This document shows positions 1 to 8,958 of a stretch of DNA of 44,905 bases, piece by piece. Origin of the DNA: Thorsellia anophelis DSM 18579. Lineage in GTDB: Bacteria; Pseudomonadota; Gammaproteobacteria; Enterobacterales; Thorselliaceae. The stretch is taken from NCBI RefSeq assembly GCF_900111395.1, contig NZ_FOHV01000023.1, positions 1-44,905 on the forward strand, written 5' to 3'. The notes beneath the pieces are model-generated. The model ran no database searches, had not been told where the DNA came from, and saw only the letters and a program-made list of their open reading frames with translations. Positions within the stretch are counted from its first letter, which is position 1. Each line of letters opens with the position of its first letter. A program made the position numbers and the translations under genes.

Positions 1-138
1 ATTGGGATGGGACAAGCGAGATATAAGGGGCTAGTTAGAAATGCGCTAAGCTGTACGCTGCGTTGTATTGTTTTAAATCTCCAGAGGGCCAAAACAATTA
101 AAAAAGAACTAGACGATTTACAGACTAAATACGCCTAA
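1..138 (+). pseudogene. Transposase C-terminal fragment (IS5-like DDE), cut by window edge
   Basis: Frame 1 is open from the first base to a TAA at 136-138 and encodes 45 residues. They contain the G-M-G-x-A-R-Y-K-G-L-x-R-N motif followed by a 'CIVLNLQRAKTI'-like helix, which is how many IS5-superfamily DDE transposases end. The rest of the gene lies outside the window, so I cannot tell whether the element is intact or a relic; it is listed as partial. The exact IS family is an inference from memory of these C-termini. Confidence 0.6.
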
Positions 139-572
139 ATTTTGCCTAAAAGGCAAAAAATGGAACAAAAAAGGGTCAATATGCCTATAAATACGCGAAA
201 AAAGTGTTTTTTTTGAAAAAAATGATCAAAAAAACAGGAAAAAAAATTTTTCCAAAAATCTATTTTTTAAAAAATAGATTTTTGATGTAACTAGCGAGAT
301 GCAGAGCATAAATGCAAAGCTCTCAAATAGTTTTAATGTGAGTATAATTTTGCTTAACTAATATAGTTTTACTTTTAATAAAAAATAGCGTTAATATTAA
401 GAATTCAGTACTCAAATTATTTTGAGTGATATAATCTAATTATAGTGTTACATGATTTTTCAATGTCAACCCTTCAAAAATACGAAAAAACTCCATAGTG
501 ATATGATATGTTTCATAATATTCAGTTGTATATAAAAAATAGAAGTTATTCTAGTAAATTCTTGGAAGCGAA
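139..572. other. Gene-free AT-rich flank between IS end and yheS
   Basis: No credible ORF. It holds a short hairpin TTTGCCT-AAA-AGGCAAA (141-157) directly after the transposase stop, long A and T runs, a perfect 32-bp palindrome (253-284), and then the upstream region of yheS. The right terminal repeat of the insertion sequence should lie here, but it cannot be assigned because the left end is outside the window. Confidence 0.6.
253..284. repeat. Perfect 32-bp AT-rich palindrome
   Basis: The 16-base left arm (253-268, starting CAAAAATC) is the exact reverse complement of the right arm (269-284, ending GATTTTTG), with no spacer. A loop-less palindrome this long could extrude as a cruciform, act as a terminator after opening a few central bases, or be a trace of the insertion-sequence end. 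Confidence 0.8.
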
Positions 573-2489
573 ATGATCAAAATAACAGATTTACAGGTTA
601 GGCGTGGTGTACAGGTGTTGCTTGATAACAGTCAAGCAACAATTAATCCAAATCAAAAAGTTGGATTAGTAGGAAAAAATGGATGTGGTAAATCGACATT
701 ACTCTCTTTAATTAAAGGTGAATTACAGCCAGAGCAAGGAAGCTTACATTTTCCTTCAAATTGGTCACTTGCTTGGGTATTACAAGATACACCTGCACTT
801 GATATTTCTGCTATTGAATACGTGCTTGATGGTGACAGGGAGTATAGATCATTATCAGCTGCATTGGAGAAGGCAACGGAGCAGAACGATGGTAATGAAA
901 TAGCAAGAATACATGAGTTATTAGATGTTATTGGTGCTTGGACTATTCACTCCAGAGCTTCACAGCTATTGGCTGGATTGGGATTCAGCGAACATCAACT
1001 TAATAGCCCTGTTAAAGATTTTTCTGGTGGTTGGAGGATGAGGTTAAACTTAGCACAAGCACTTATTTGCCGTTCGGATCTTTTATTATTAGATGAACCA
1101 ACAAACCATCTTGATTTAGATGCGGTTATTTGGCTTGAAAAATGGCTACAAAGCTATCCTGGCACATTAATATTAATCTCACATGATAGGGATTTTATGG
1201 ATCCTATTTGCGATAAAATTTTGCATATCGAACGACAGCAAATTTTTGAGTATACGGGCAATTATAGTGATTTTGAGCGACAAAGAGCAACGAAACTTGC
1301 ACAACACCAAGCCGCTGTTGAAGCTCAAGCTGAAAAACGCACTCATCTTCAAAGTTACATAGATAGGTTTAGGGCGAAGGCCTCAAAAGCTAAACAAGCA
1401 CAAAGTAGAATAAAAATGCTTGAGCGCATGGATGAATTAATACCATTAAAAATTGATAGAGGATTTGAATTCCAATTTCCAAAACCAATTAGTTTACCTA
1501 ATCCAATTTTGCAAATGGAAAAAGTGAGTGCAGGGTATAAAGATGTCACTATTCTTCAATCTATCAAACTCAATTTAGTTCCAGGCTCTAGGATTGGATT
1601 ATTAGGTAGAAACGGTGCAGGTAAGTCCACACTAGTGAAATTGTTAGCCGGCGACCTCTCTCCTACTGCGGGTGAAATTGCCTTAGCTAAAGGAGTCGCA
1701 TTAGGGTATTTTGCTCAACATCAATTAGAGTATTTAGATCCGCAAGGTTCACCATTACTTCATTTTCAACGAATTGCACCAAAGACAACTGATCAAGTAC
1801 TTCGTAACTATTTAGGTGGATTTGCCTTTCATGGAGACAAAGTTTTAGAGCCTACAGAAAATTTTTCAGGTGGAGAGAAGGCTAGATTAGTCTTAGCACT
1901 GATTATTTGGCAGAAACCTAACATGTTATTACTAGATGAGCCAACAAATCATTTAGATTTAGAGATGCGAGATGCGCTTACAGATGCTTTAATTGCATAT
2001 GAGGGGGCACTGGTTGTTGTATCACATGATAGGCATTTATTACGTGCAGTTACGGATGAATTTTATTTGGTAGATGATGGTAAAGTTGAACCATTTGATG
2101 GTGATCTAGAGGATTACCAACGTTGGCTAAATGAGCAACAGAAGAAAATTAATCAAACGAAAAAGACACAATCTGATACTAAGCCACTTACAAATAAGAC
2201 TAGTACAGTTGACTCAGCCAGCAAAAAAGAGCAGAAAAAAAATGAAGCTGAAAAACGCGCACAAAGTTTGCCTTTGCGTAAAAAAATTGCTGAATTAGAG
2301 AAGTCAGTAGCTCTTTATGAAAAAAAATTAGCTGAAATTGAGCTAGCACTTTCTGATAATGAGCTTTATGCACCAGAACGTAAAGAAATCTTACAGCAAT
2401 ATCTTAATGAACAAACAGACATTAGAAAAAAATTAGAGACAGCAGAGGCTGATTGGCTGGAATTATTAGAAGTTTTGGAATCAGATTAG
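573..2489 (+). CDS. yheS: ABC-F ATPase YheS
   Basis: This is an ABC-F protein: two ATPase domains on one chain and no membrane segments, a family that acts on ribosomes rather than in transport. Domain 1 has Walker A GKNGCGKST (about 35-43), signature FSGGWRMRL (about 150) and Walker B LLLDEPTNHLDLD (about 171-183). The linker is rich in K, R, Q and A (about 240-290). Domain 2 has GRNGAGKST (about 347), FSGGEKARL (about 432) and a second LLLDEPTNHLDLE. The tail from about 540 is a charged coiled coil. Length (638 aa) and sequence match E. coli YheS (637 aa) closely along the whole chain, including the RFRAKASKAKQAQSRIKMLERM segment. ATG at 573 follows GGAAG. In E. coli the gene neighbours yheU and lies near the str operon; here those genes are 15-40 kb away. 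Confidence 0.95.
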   Translation: MIKITDLQVRRGVQVLLDNSQATINPNQKVGLVGKNGCGKSTLLSLIKGELQPEQGSLHFPSNWSLAWVLQDTPALDISAIEYVLDGDREYRSLSAALEKATEQNDGNEIARIHELLDVIGAWTIHSRASQLLAGLGFSEHQLNSPVKDFSGGWRMRLNLAQALICRSDLLLLDEPTNHLDLDAVIWLEKWLQSYPGTLILISHDRDFMDPICDKILHIERQQIFEYTGNYSDFERQRATKLAQHQAAVEAQAEKRTHLQSYIDRFRAKASKAKQAQSRIKMLERMDELIPLKIDRGFEFQFPKPISLPNPILQMEKVSAGYKDVTILQSIKLNLVPGSRIGLLGRNGAGKSTLVKLLAGDLSPTAGEIALAKGVALGYFAQHQLEYLDPQGSPLLHFQRIAPKTTDQVLRNYLGGFAFHGDKVLEPTENFSGGEKARLVLALIIWQKPNMLLLDEPTNHLDLEMRDALTDALIAYEGALVVVSHDRHLLRAVTDEFYLVDDGKVEPFDGDLEDYQRWLNEQQKKINQTKKTQSDTKPLTNKTSTVDSASKKEQKKNEAEKRAQSLPLRKKIAELEKSVALYEKKLAEIELALSDNELYAPERKEILQQYLNEQTDIRKKLETAEADWLELLEVLESD

Positions 2490-2495
2490 AGTAAA

Positions 2496-2523
2496 CATAG
2501 CCTCATATTAATTAGAGGCTATG
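2496..2523. terminator. Hairpin between convergent yheS and yicH
   Basis: Arms CATAGCCTC (2496-2504) and GAGGCTATG (2515-2523) form a 9-bp stem with a 10-base loop in the short convergent gap. The minus-strand side continues into TTTAC, the plus-strand side into AATTAAAAAT, so it may serve both genes even though neither side has a strong U run. Confidence 0.55.
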
Positions 2524-2567
2524 AATTAAAAATACTGCATTTCGTAAAAGTTTTTTAAACGATAATT

Positions 2568-4661
2568 TTAATCTGATTGACTTTCGAAAAAAGGTGCAGT
2601 TCTTAATTTGTTTAATTTTTGTTCAATTTTGGTATTTAAGATAGTTTCATATTCACCAAATAGCAGATCGATTTGATCATAAATTTGTTTTTCAATTTGT
2701 GCTTGCATAGCAAGTTTTTGGCTTAAGTTAGCATTTTGATTAATTACTAGTAACTCTTTTAAATGATTTACAGAGGGTTGTTCTTGATAGTTTGTTTCGA
2801 TTACTTCACCATTTAAAAGCGTTTGAGTTAAGGAGTATCTTAAGTCAGACAGTCCGTGTTCTGCTGTATTTGAAACAGATAATACCCCAGATAATTGTAA
2901 GCTATTAACTAAATTAAAAGTCAATTCACTTCTTTTTTGCGTGGACAGCTGGCTAAGCGTATTTGATAAATTATCTGGAATGATTCCATTTGCTTCAAGT
3001 TCAAAATTAACTAAATCACCTTGCGCATGTGAAAGAGGAAGTTTAGGCCAGTACCAACGTTCAAAAATTGACCTGTCGATAGATTGAGCGTTTAAGTTAA
3101 ATTTAAGGTTAGCAGGCTTTTGTCTGTCAATAGAAATCGAAGGTATTTCAATAACACCTTTATCGGTTGCGGCTTTTAGTGCATGTACTAAAATTTTTGA
3201 TTTATCAGCTAATACTTGGAAAGATGCACCAATCGAGAAATCAATAGAGTTAATAGATAAATCATTTATTACAGATGAAAAATAACCAGAATGAAACCCT
3301 TTGTTGTAATTGTCAATTATTTTCAAAGATTTGCCATCCAAAGTAATATTTTTGATTTGCCAAGGTAAAAAATCTTGAATACTATGTATTGAAATGTTTT
3401 TTAGTTGTAGAGTTGAAATTGTGAGCACTTTTACTCTAGTTAAGGCTTGGGTAAATACTAAAAGCTCTTCAGGCAATGACTGCAAATTTAGGTTAAAATT
3501 ATTTGCAACCATAGAGTCTAAAATAAGAGAGTTTTCAATAATATCATAATGCCCTGTTGTCGCAATATAGCCTTCTAAAAGATTCGCACTTGCTTGTTTT
3601 ATTGACCAAGCATTATCCTTTAAGCTTAGTATTAAATTCGCATCGTCTAAATTAAGATCTCTACATGTAAGTTTATCAGCAGTAAGTGAGATATCACCAG
3701 TCGGTTTTTCTTCGTTATTCATTCCTTGCAACTGGTTGCTATCAAACTCTAGGTTTTTAAGATCGATATAAACATTTTCTAAATTCCAGTCTTTTCCAGA
3801 TAGGGTAGAATTAGTGAATGTTGCCTGTTTAAAAACATATGTAGGTTTTATGCTATTAATGATTTCATCAATTGAGAGATTAATATGATGCGTAATATTA
3901 TCGATATACAGATAATCAAAAAACCACTTTTTTTGGGGTTGAATTCTAGCTTTAGCGGTAATGCTACCTTCTAACCAATCTAACCCAAGTTCATTAATAA
4001 AAATAACATCTTCTAAACGTTTAGACTTTAATATAATATTTTTGAATTCAAAGCGATCACCTAATGTAGATCTTATATTGTTTAAAATACCATCTATTTG
4101 AAATTCATTTGAAAGGCTATCACTAGACGGGAATACTCGGATAGTCTTCGCAGAGAGCGCTAAGTCATTATCATGTAATAACCAGTTATATTCATTATTA
4201 TTCCAAGGCGATACTTGAGCTGTAAGACCTGTTGCTTGTATTTTTAGACCATTAACATTAGTTGTTGCTCTGATGTTTTTTAGCTGAAGGCTATCACTTT
4301 TAATTGAAGTTTCATTAATGATTTTATCAACATTAATGATGCCATTTTCAACATAGATTAGTTTGAAATCCAAATTATCACTAATTTGAGTCCAATTTTT
4401 GATTCTTAATACCAGTTTTTCTGCCGAAAGAATAATATCTCCAGAATTGGATTTAATCTCTACATTATTAACTGTAAGTGTATCTTTTTGTGAGAAAGAG
4501 TGCTGTACATCAGTAAATTTCACTTGGTAACCAGCATGAGAAGATACAATTTTTGCAAACAAGGGGCCAAGTTGTTTTGTTTGAGGCATCGCATAGAGAA
4601 AGAGTATTGATACTAAAATCAAAGTCAATACTATGATGGAAGCTTTAGTGTAAAAACGCAT
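2568..4661 (-). CDS. yicH: AsmA-family protein, YicH-like
   Basis: An inner-membrane-anchored AsmA-type protein, a family tied to envelope lipid homeostasis. Residues about 7-26 form one hydrophobic N-terminal helix (ASIIVLTLILVSILFLYAM); the rest (697 aa in all) is beta-rich and should lie in the periplasm. Landmarks shared with E. coli YicH (569 aa) are the start region (HAGYQVKF...QHSFSQKDTLTVNNVEI), the 'ENGIINVDK' stretch, and RWYWPKLPLSHAQGDL near residue 560. The protein is about 130 residues longer than the E. coli one, including a charged C-terminal extension. It lies convergent to yheS. Identification as YicH rather than another AsmA paralogue rests on these local matches. The biochemical role is not established. 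Confidence 0.75.
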   Translation of the reverse strand: MRFYTKASIIVLTLILVSILFLYAMPQTKQLGPLFAKIVSSHAGYQVKFTDVQHSFSQKDTLTVNNVEIKSNSGDIILSAEKLVLRIKNWTQISDNLDFKLIYVENGIINVDKIINETSIKSDSLQLKNIRATTNVNGLKIQATGLTAQVSPWNNNEYNWLLHDNDLALSAKTIRVFPSSDSLSNEFQIDGILNNIRSTLGDRFEFKNIILKSKRLEDVIFINELGLDWLEGSITAKARIQPQKKWFFDYLYIDNITHHINLSIDEIINSIKPTYVFKQATFTNSTLSGKDWNLENVYIDLKNLEFDSNQLQGMNNEEKPTGDISLTADKLTCRDLNLDDANLILSLKDNAWSIKQASANLLEGYIATTGHYDIIENSLILDSMVANNFNLNLQSLPEELLVFTQALTRVKVLTISTLQLKNISIHSIQDFLPWQIKNITLDGKSLKIIDNYNKGFHSGYFSSVINDLSINSIDFSIGASFQVLADKSKILVHALKAATDKGVIEIPSISIDRQKPANLKFNLNAQSIDRSIFERWYWPKLPLSHAQGDLVNFELEANGIIPDNLSNTLSQLSTQKRSELTFNLVNSLQLSGVLSVSNTAEHGLSDLRYSLTQTLLNGEVIETNYQEQPSVNHLKELLVINQNANLSQKLAMQAQIEKQIYDQIDLLFGEYETILNTKIEQKLNKLRTAPFFESQSD

Positions 4662-4840
4662 GCATAAATTCCCTTAAAGATTAATACTCTTAGTCGAGAT
4701 GAAATATTTTGGCTAAAATACTCTATAATTTATATTCATTATTATAGTTATCTGTCTAAGTCACGATGCAGATTTTAACACAACATGGCAAGTAGAATCT
4801 TCAATAATTGGATTTTAACCAATTAAGACTTAAATTACTG

Positions 4841-4879
4841 TTTTCTGGCTCGTAGAGATTTACCAAAAAAGCCAGAAAA
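4841..4879 (-). terminator. Hairpin downstream of efpL
   Basis: TTTTCTGGCT (4841-4850) pairs exactly with AGCCAGAAAA (4870-4879) across a 19-base loop, 20-58 bases past the efpL stop on the minus strand. There is no classic U run after it, so the call is moderate. Confidence 0.4.
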
Positions 4880-4898
4880 GAAATCTTAGTATTTGTGA

Positions 4899-5471
4899 TT
4901 AATCTGCACGGCCCATATAACGCTTTTCTGCAATATGAATTTTAACTTTATCTCCATTAGAAAGGTATTCAGGGACTTGAATAACAAGGCCTGTACTCAT
5001 TGTAGCAGGTTTATTCCGTGAACTTGCAGAAGCAGCTTTCATTTCTGGCACCGTTTCAATAATTTCTAAATCAACTGTTTGAGGCATCTCTAGAGCAATG
5101 ACTTCCCCCTCACAGGTCAACACGTGCATACCATCAAGACCATCTTCAGGCATAAATAGTAATTCATCTTCAATTTGATCTTTTTTAAAAGAGTAAGGAG
5201 TGTAATCCTCTTTATCCATAAAAACATATTCGTCGCCGTCGATATAAGAAAAAGTCACTGCACGCCTAGACAGATCAATCAAATCAATTTGGTCATCACC
5301 TTTAAATCTTTCTTCTACTTTTTGGCCAGTTTTCACATCTGTGAATCGCATCTTATATAATGTATTTGCACCTCTAGCAGTAGGGCTCTGTACATCAATG
5401 TCTTTTACTAAAAGAAGCTTATCATTTAAACTAACTGCCATACCTCGTTTAATTTCATTTGCTTTTGCCAT
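4899..5471 (-). CDS. efpL: EF-P-like translation factor EfpL (YeiP)
   Basis: A paralogue of elongation factor P that relieves ribosome stalling. The 190-residue product matches E. coli YeiP nearly end to end (ANEIKRGM start, [49 protein letters not shown]-like end). The tip of domain I reads SPTARGAN with Arg33 where EF-P carries its modified Lys34, so EpmA/EpmB should not modify this protein. The open frame reaches 5531, but I choose ATG at 5471: it matches the family start (M-x-x-ANEIK) and follows AGAGGAACTT. The 20 extra upstream residues have no counterpart. True EF-P is encoded 35 kb away in the same window. Confidence 0.95.
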   Translation of the reverse strand: MAKANEIKRGMAVSLNDKLLLVKDIDVQSPTARGANTLYKMRFTDVKTGQKVEERFKGDDQIDLIDLSRRAVTFSYIDGDEYVFMDKEDYTPYSFKKDQIEDELLFMPEDGLDGMHVLTCEGEVIALEMPQTVDLEIIETVPEMKAASASSRNKPATMSTGLVIQVPEYLSNGDKVKIHIAEKRYMGRAD

Positions 5472-5747
5472 AAGTTCCTCTGTTAATATTGAATGAAAAG
5501 ATTGTTCTACTAATCTTGATATTCTATACAAAAATACAATTGATAGTAAAATTTAGAATAAGAAAATTGCAATTAAATAAGAATTCTATTAGTTTAATAT
5601 TAAAATTCAATGCAATATGTTAAAGGCTGGTTAAATACAGTAAAATTTGGCAAAATAGAAGCGAGCTTATAGATATAACTACAAATTGAGTAAAGATATA
5701 CCTTTCTTACTCTTAATAATTAAACATGATAATACACAGGATCAATA

Positions 5748-6146
5748 ATGAAGATCATACCCCCTCACTATGAGCATGTAGAGCGTTGGACATTTGGAAG
5801 CACAGATGAAGAAGCAGATAAACTCATAGAATTAATTGTTCTAGGGATAAAAACTGCAACGTGTTCATTATACGAACCTGATAACATTCCTGAAAAAGGA
5901 GATGCATTTGTGATTATTGGCGCAGATTCAGAGCCTGCATGTTCAGTAGAAATTACTGACGTGCTCGTGACCACTTTTTTAAAAGTTGATGAAGCCCATG
6001 CAAGGGCTGAGGGTGAGGGTGATTTAACTTTGGCATATTGGCAAAAAGTCACTCGAGAATTTTTTGAAGAATTTGGATTATTTTCATTTGACATGAAACT
6101 AATTTGCTTAAGATTTAAATTATTAGAAGTTTTTAAAGACGCATAA
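5748..6146 (+). CDS. ASCH domain protein
   Basis: A 132-residue protein with the ASCH fold pattern: GIKTATCS (about 43-50), a [10 protein letters not shown] strand (about 59-68), 'ACSVEITDV' and the family hallmark [12 protein letters not shown] (about 98-109), followed by [12 protein letters not shown] domains resemble PUA RNA-binding domains, and some members act as nucleases or amidohydrolases on modified nucleosides; the substrate here is unknown. ATG at 5748 follows ACAGGATCAATA. Only 17 bases separate it from gmk, so the two are probably co-transcribed, loosely linking it to nucleotide metabolism. A minus-strand open frame across it is a shadow. Confidence 0.85.
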   Translation: MKIIPPHYEHVERWTFGSTDEEADKLIELIVLGIKTATCSLYEPDNIPEKGDAFVIIGADSEPACSVEITDVLVTTFLKVDEAHARAEGEGDLTLAYWQKVTREFFEEFGLFSFDMKLICLRFKLLEVFKDA

Positions 6147-6163
6147 CACAACAGGATAAAACT

Positions 6164-6796
6164 ATGACTCAAAATGGTACACTCTACATTATTTCTGCGC
6201 CAAGTGGTGCTGGAAAATCTAGTCTTATTCAAGCGTATTTAAAATATCATCCGCTTTACGAAGCGCAAGTATCCATTTCCCATACAACTCGAAATAAAAG
6301 AGAGGCCGAACAAGAAGGTGTGCATTATTATTTTATTGATAAGCCAACATTTCTTGAAATGATTGAAAAAGATGATTTTTTAGAACATGCTGAAGTTTTT
6401 GGGAATTATTATGGTACGTCTAAAAATGCTATATTAAATACTCTTGCCTCAGGTGTAGATGTTTTTTTAGACATTGATTGGCAAGGAGCAAGGCAAATTA
6501 GAAATAAGATGCCATCAGCTAAGTCTATTTTTATTTTACCACCCTCTAATCAAGAACTATTAAGACGACTAAAGGGACGAGGCCAAGACAGTGATGAAAC
6601 CATTGATTTTAGAATGAAACAAGCAAAAAAAGAAATCGAACATTTTGATGAATATGATTACGTTATTATCAACGATGATTTCGAGAGAGCACTTAGTGAT
6701 TTAAAAGCAATATTACGATCTGAAAAGTTGAAAACAGAATATCAGTTACAAAATAATAAATCACTTTTTACTAAGTTATTATCAACTGAAATTTAA
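6164..6796 (+). CDS. gmk: Guanylate kinase
   Basis: Phosphorylates GMP to GDP with ATP in the cytoplasm. The P-loop [11 protein letters not shown] is at about 9-19. The GMP-binding segment follows with [21 protein letters not shown] (about 38-58), then [13 protein letters not shown] and [11 protein letters not shown]. The lid carries [20 protein letters not shown]. Length (210 aa) is normal for the bacterial enzyme. It is the second gene of a probable two-gene unit with the ASCH gene. The usual downstream rpoZ-spoT is absent; slyX on the other strand follows instead. Confidence 0.97.
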   Translation: MTQNGTLYIISAPSGAGKSSLIQAYLKYHPLYEAQVSISHTTRNKREAEQEGVHYYFIDKPTFLEMIEKDDFLEHAEVFGNYYGTSKNAILNTLASGVDVFLDIDWQGARQIRNKMPSAKSIFILPPSNQELLRRLKGRGQDSDETIDFRMKQAKKEIEHFDEYDYVIINDDFERALSDLKAILRSEKLKTEYQLQNNKSLFTKLLSTEI

Positions 6797-6924
6797 TTTA
6801 TTTAATAGGTATTATTAAGCAATTAAACATTATATTGACTGCTTGGAAGCTTCACGAGATATGCAATAATAAAATTTAAGGGATTAATATTATAATTTAT
6901 TTATGTGCAAATGCTGTTAAACCA

Positions 6925-7152
6925 TCAGTAATGTGGTGGTGGCGTTTCTTCATGAGGCATTGCCATTAATGACGGTTCTATTCCTTGCAGCCTACTTGAA
7001 ATGTATTTGAATTGTGCTTCAAGTTTTTCAATATCAAATTGTTGTTTTACTATCATTTGATTAAGTGTTTCTATCGTAAGTTCTTGATAAGCTATTTTGC
7101 TTTGTAATTCAATTATTTCTTGTGTAATGGTTTCTGGATTTAGCAGGGTCAT
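6925..7152 (-). CDS. slyX: SlyX family protein
   Basis: A 75-residue, almost wholly coiled-coil protein. The family pattern is clear: 'ELQSKIAYQELTIETLNQMIVKQQFDIEKL' with heptad leucines and isoleucines (about 15-45), and a C-terminus ending in PPPHY, which is typical of SlyX. The function is not known. In E. coli slyX lies close to slyD and the str operon; here it sits alone between gmk and mepM. The start follows AAGGAT at a slightly long spacing. Confidence 0.9.
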   Translation of the reverse strand: MTLLNPETITQEIIELQSKIAYQELTIETLNQMIVKQQFDIEKLEAQFKYISSRLQGIEPSLMAMPHEETPPPHY

Positions 7153-7561
7153 AAATCTATATTATCCTTTTGTTTGAGTTAGTAATATAAGAACAATGTA
7201 ACAAAATGATTAAATTATTCAGTTAGTGACATTGATTGTTTCTATTTGAGTGTAAAAATTCAAGTGAAATATGAACTTTCCGAGGAAACTTTTGTCAAAG
7301 TAAGTTGATATTTGCAAGTTTTTACATTTAAGTTTGTTTATCTTTCGTTTATTAATGGTAATCTATTAAGTAAGTAACCTGATTGAGTATAGCATTTAGT
7401 CATTATAACTTAACAAAATAATAAAACTACTGTATAGCATTTACAAGGAATATGATTGATATGCTTGTAAAAGAAATACTTGGATTAGATAATTTCTATT
7501 TTTATAACTTGTTAATCCAAGCGAATAACAAAAATTTGTAATTTGAATTAGAGACCAGCTT
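7153..7561. other. Divergent intergenic region slyX / mepM
   Basis: 409 AT-rich bases with no credible gene; a short minus-strand open frame near 7441 is not convincing. It must hold the promoters of slyX (left) and mepM (right). I see no clear operator. Confidence 0.5.
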
Positions 7562-8875
7562 GTGCCAATTAAACTGATACAAAATTCTGCAAATGTATTT
7601 TCTAACTTACCAGGAATCCATAGGGTGTTACTGGTATCCATTTCTATTATTACATTTGGTATTGCTTTTTTGAATCCGAACCAAGATAGTTCTATTCATT
7701 TAATCGATCGTTTTGACCTTTTTTCTGCAGAAGAATCTATACCGTCTATGGCACTGAGTCCAGATAGCGAATTTTATGACGTTCTTCCCTTTTATCCAGA
7801 AGAAATCGAGGGTGAAAGTGTTCAACCAACCGATCAAACTAAATTTGAGCATATTATACAATCAGGTGATACTCTAAGTAGCGTACTTAACCAATACGGT
7901 GTTGATATTTCCGAAATTGCCAAATTAACTAAATCAAATAAAGATCTTGCTAAATTACAAATAGGGCAAACTCTTTCTTGGGAATTAAATGAAGAAGGGG
8001 ATTTGAATACACTTACATGGGCAGTTTCAAAAAGAGAAACTAGAACCTATGCTTTAGAAGATGGTAAATTTACTGAAGTGAAAGATATCATACAAGGTGA
8101 ATGGAGTGATCATCTTATTACTGGTGAGCTTACTGCTAGTTTATCTGAATCAGCAAAATTGATCGGACTATCTAAAAAAGAAGTTAGTGCAATCACTCGG
8201 GCCTTGAGTTGGCAATTTAATACAAATAAACTTAAAAAAGGTGACAAAATAGTTGCTGTATTTTCAAGAGAATCGTTAAATGGTAAAATTGAACAAAGCC
8301 AATTGCTAGGCGTCAGGGTTCAATCTGGTGGTAAAGACTATTATGCGCTTAAGGCTGAAAATGGTAAGTTTTATAATGAAGAAGGATACGCCCCTTCTCA
8401 AGGTTTTTTGAGAACTCCTACTAATAAAGCATTTAAGGTGAGCTCTCATTTTAATCCAAGAAGGTTAAACCCTGTTACTAAGCGTATAGCACCACATAAC
8501 GGTGTTGACTACGCTATGCCTATCGGCACACCACTTCTTGCTGTTGGTGATGGTACCGTTATTGCTGCAAAACGAGATGGGGCAGCCGGTAACTATATCA
8601 CAATTAAACATAATTCCCAGTATACAACTCGTTACATGCATCTTAAAAGCATACATGTTAAACCTGGTGAGAAGGTTAAACGAGGCCAAAAAATAGGGCT
8701 GTCTGGTAATACAGGACGCTCTACAGGACCACATTTACATTATGAAATTTGGATTAATGGGAAAGCAGTAAACCCACTTAAGGCTAATTTACCCAGAACA
8801 GAAAGTATGTCAAGCAGTGAGAAAAAAGAATTCGAAGCTTATATCGAACCAGTTCTTAAACAGTTAACATTCTAA
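7562..8875 (+). CDS. mepM: Murein DD-endopeptidase MepM
   Basis: A periplasmic or membrane-anchored M23 metallopeptidase that cuts D-Ala-mDAP cross-links so new peptidoglycan can be inserted. Order: N-terminal hydrophobic anchor (about 20-40), LysM-like/OapA segment (HIIQSGDTLSSVLNQYGVD, about 97-115), linker beta domain, then the catalytic LytM domain with H312-N-G-V-D316 and H391-L-H393, the zinc and catalytic residues of M23. Length 437 aa against 440 in E. coli. The start is GTG at 7562: an in-frame stop lies a few codons upstream, and the product begins like E. coli YebA around FSNLPGIHRVLL. The ribosome site is weak. It is followed by lpxM, as in E. coli. Confidence 0.93.
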   Translation: MPIKLIQNSANVFSNLPGIHRVLLVSISIITFGIAFLNPNQDSSIHLIDRFDLFSAEESIPSMALSPDSEFYDVLPFYPEEIEGESVQPTDQTKFEHIIQSGDTLSSVLNQYGVDISEIAKLTKSNKDLAKLQIGQTLSWELNEEGDLNTLTWAVSKRETRTYALEDGKFTEVKDIIQGEWSDHLITGELTASLSESAKLIGLSKKEVSAITRALSWQFNTNKLKKGDKIVAVFSRESLNGKIEQSQLLGVRVQSGGKDYYALKAENGKFYNEEGYAPSQGFLRTPTNKAFKVSSHFNPRRLNPVTKRIAPHNGVDYAMPIGTPLLAVGDGTVIAAKRDGAAGNYITIKHNSQYTTRYMHLKSIHVKPGEKVKRGQKIGLSGNTGRSTGPHLHYEIWINGKAVNPLKANLPRTESMSSSEKKEFEAYIEPVLKQLTF

Positions 8876-8889
8876 TTCCGCCTACCGAA

Positions 8890-8931
8890 AAAACGATATT
8901 GAATACTAATTCGATGACTCAATATCGTTTT
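8890..8931 (+). terminator. Hairpin between mepM and lpxM
   Basis: AAAACGATATTGA (8890-8902) and TCAATATCGTTTT (8919-8931) form a perfect 13-bp stem with a 16-base loop, ending in four Ts. It probably ends or attenuates the mepM transcript before lpxM. Confidence 0.6.
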
Positions 8932-8958
8932 CATAGAAGAAACCTTATTTAATTAGAT

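Noticed and set aside
5768-6232. Minus-strand open frame of 154 codons over the ASCH gene and the start of gmk
   Set aside because: It lies opposite two well supported genes, has Ser/Asn-rich sequence without any family feature, and no ribosome site.
7441-7641. 66-codon minus-strand frame overlapping the mepM start
   Set aside because: Antisense to the conserved mepM N-terminus and without any recognisable feature.
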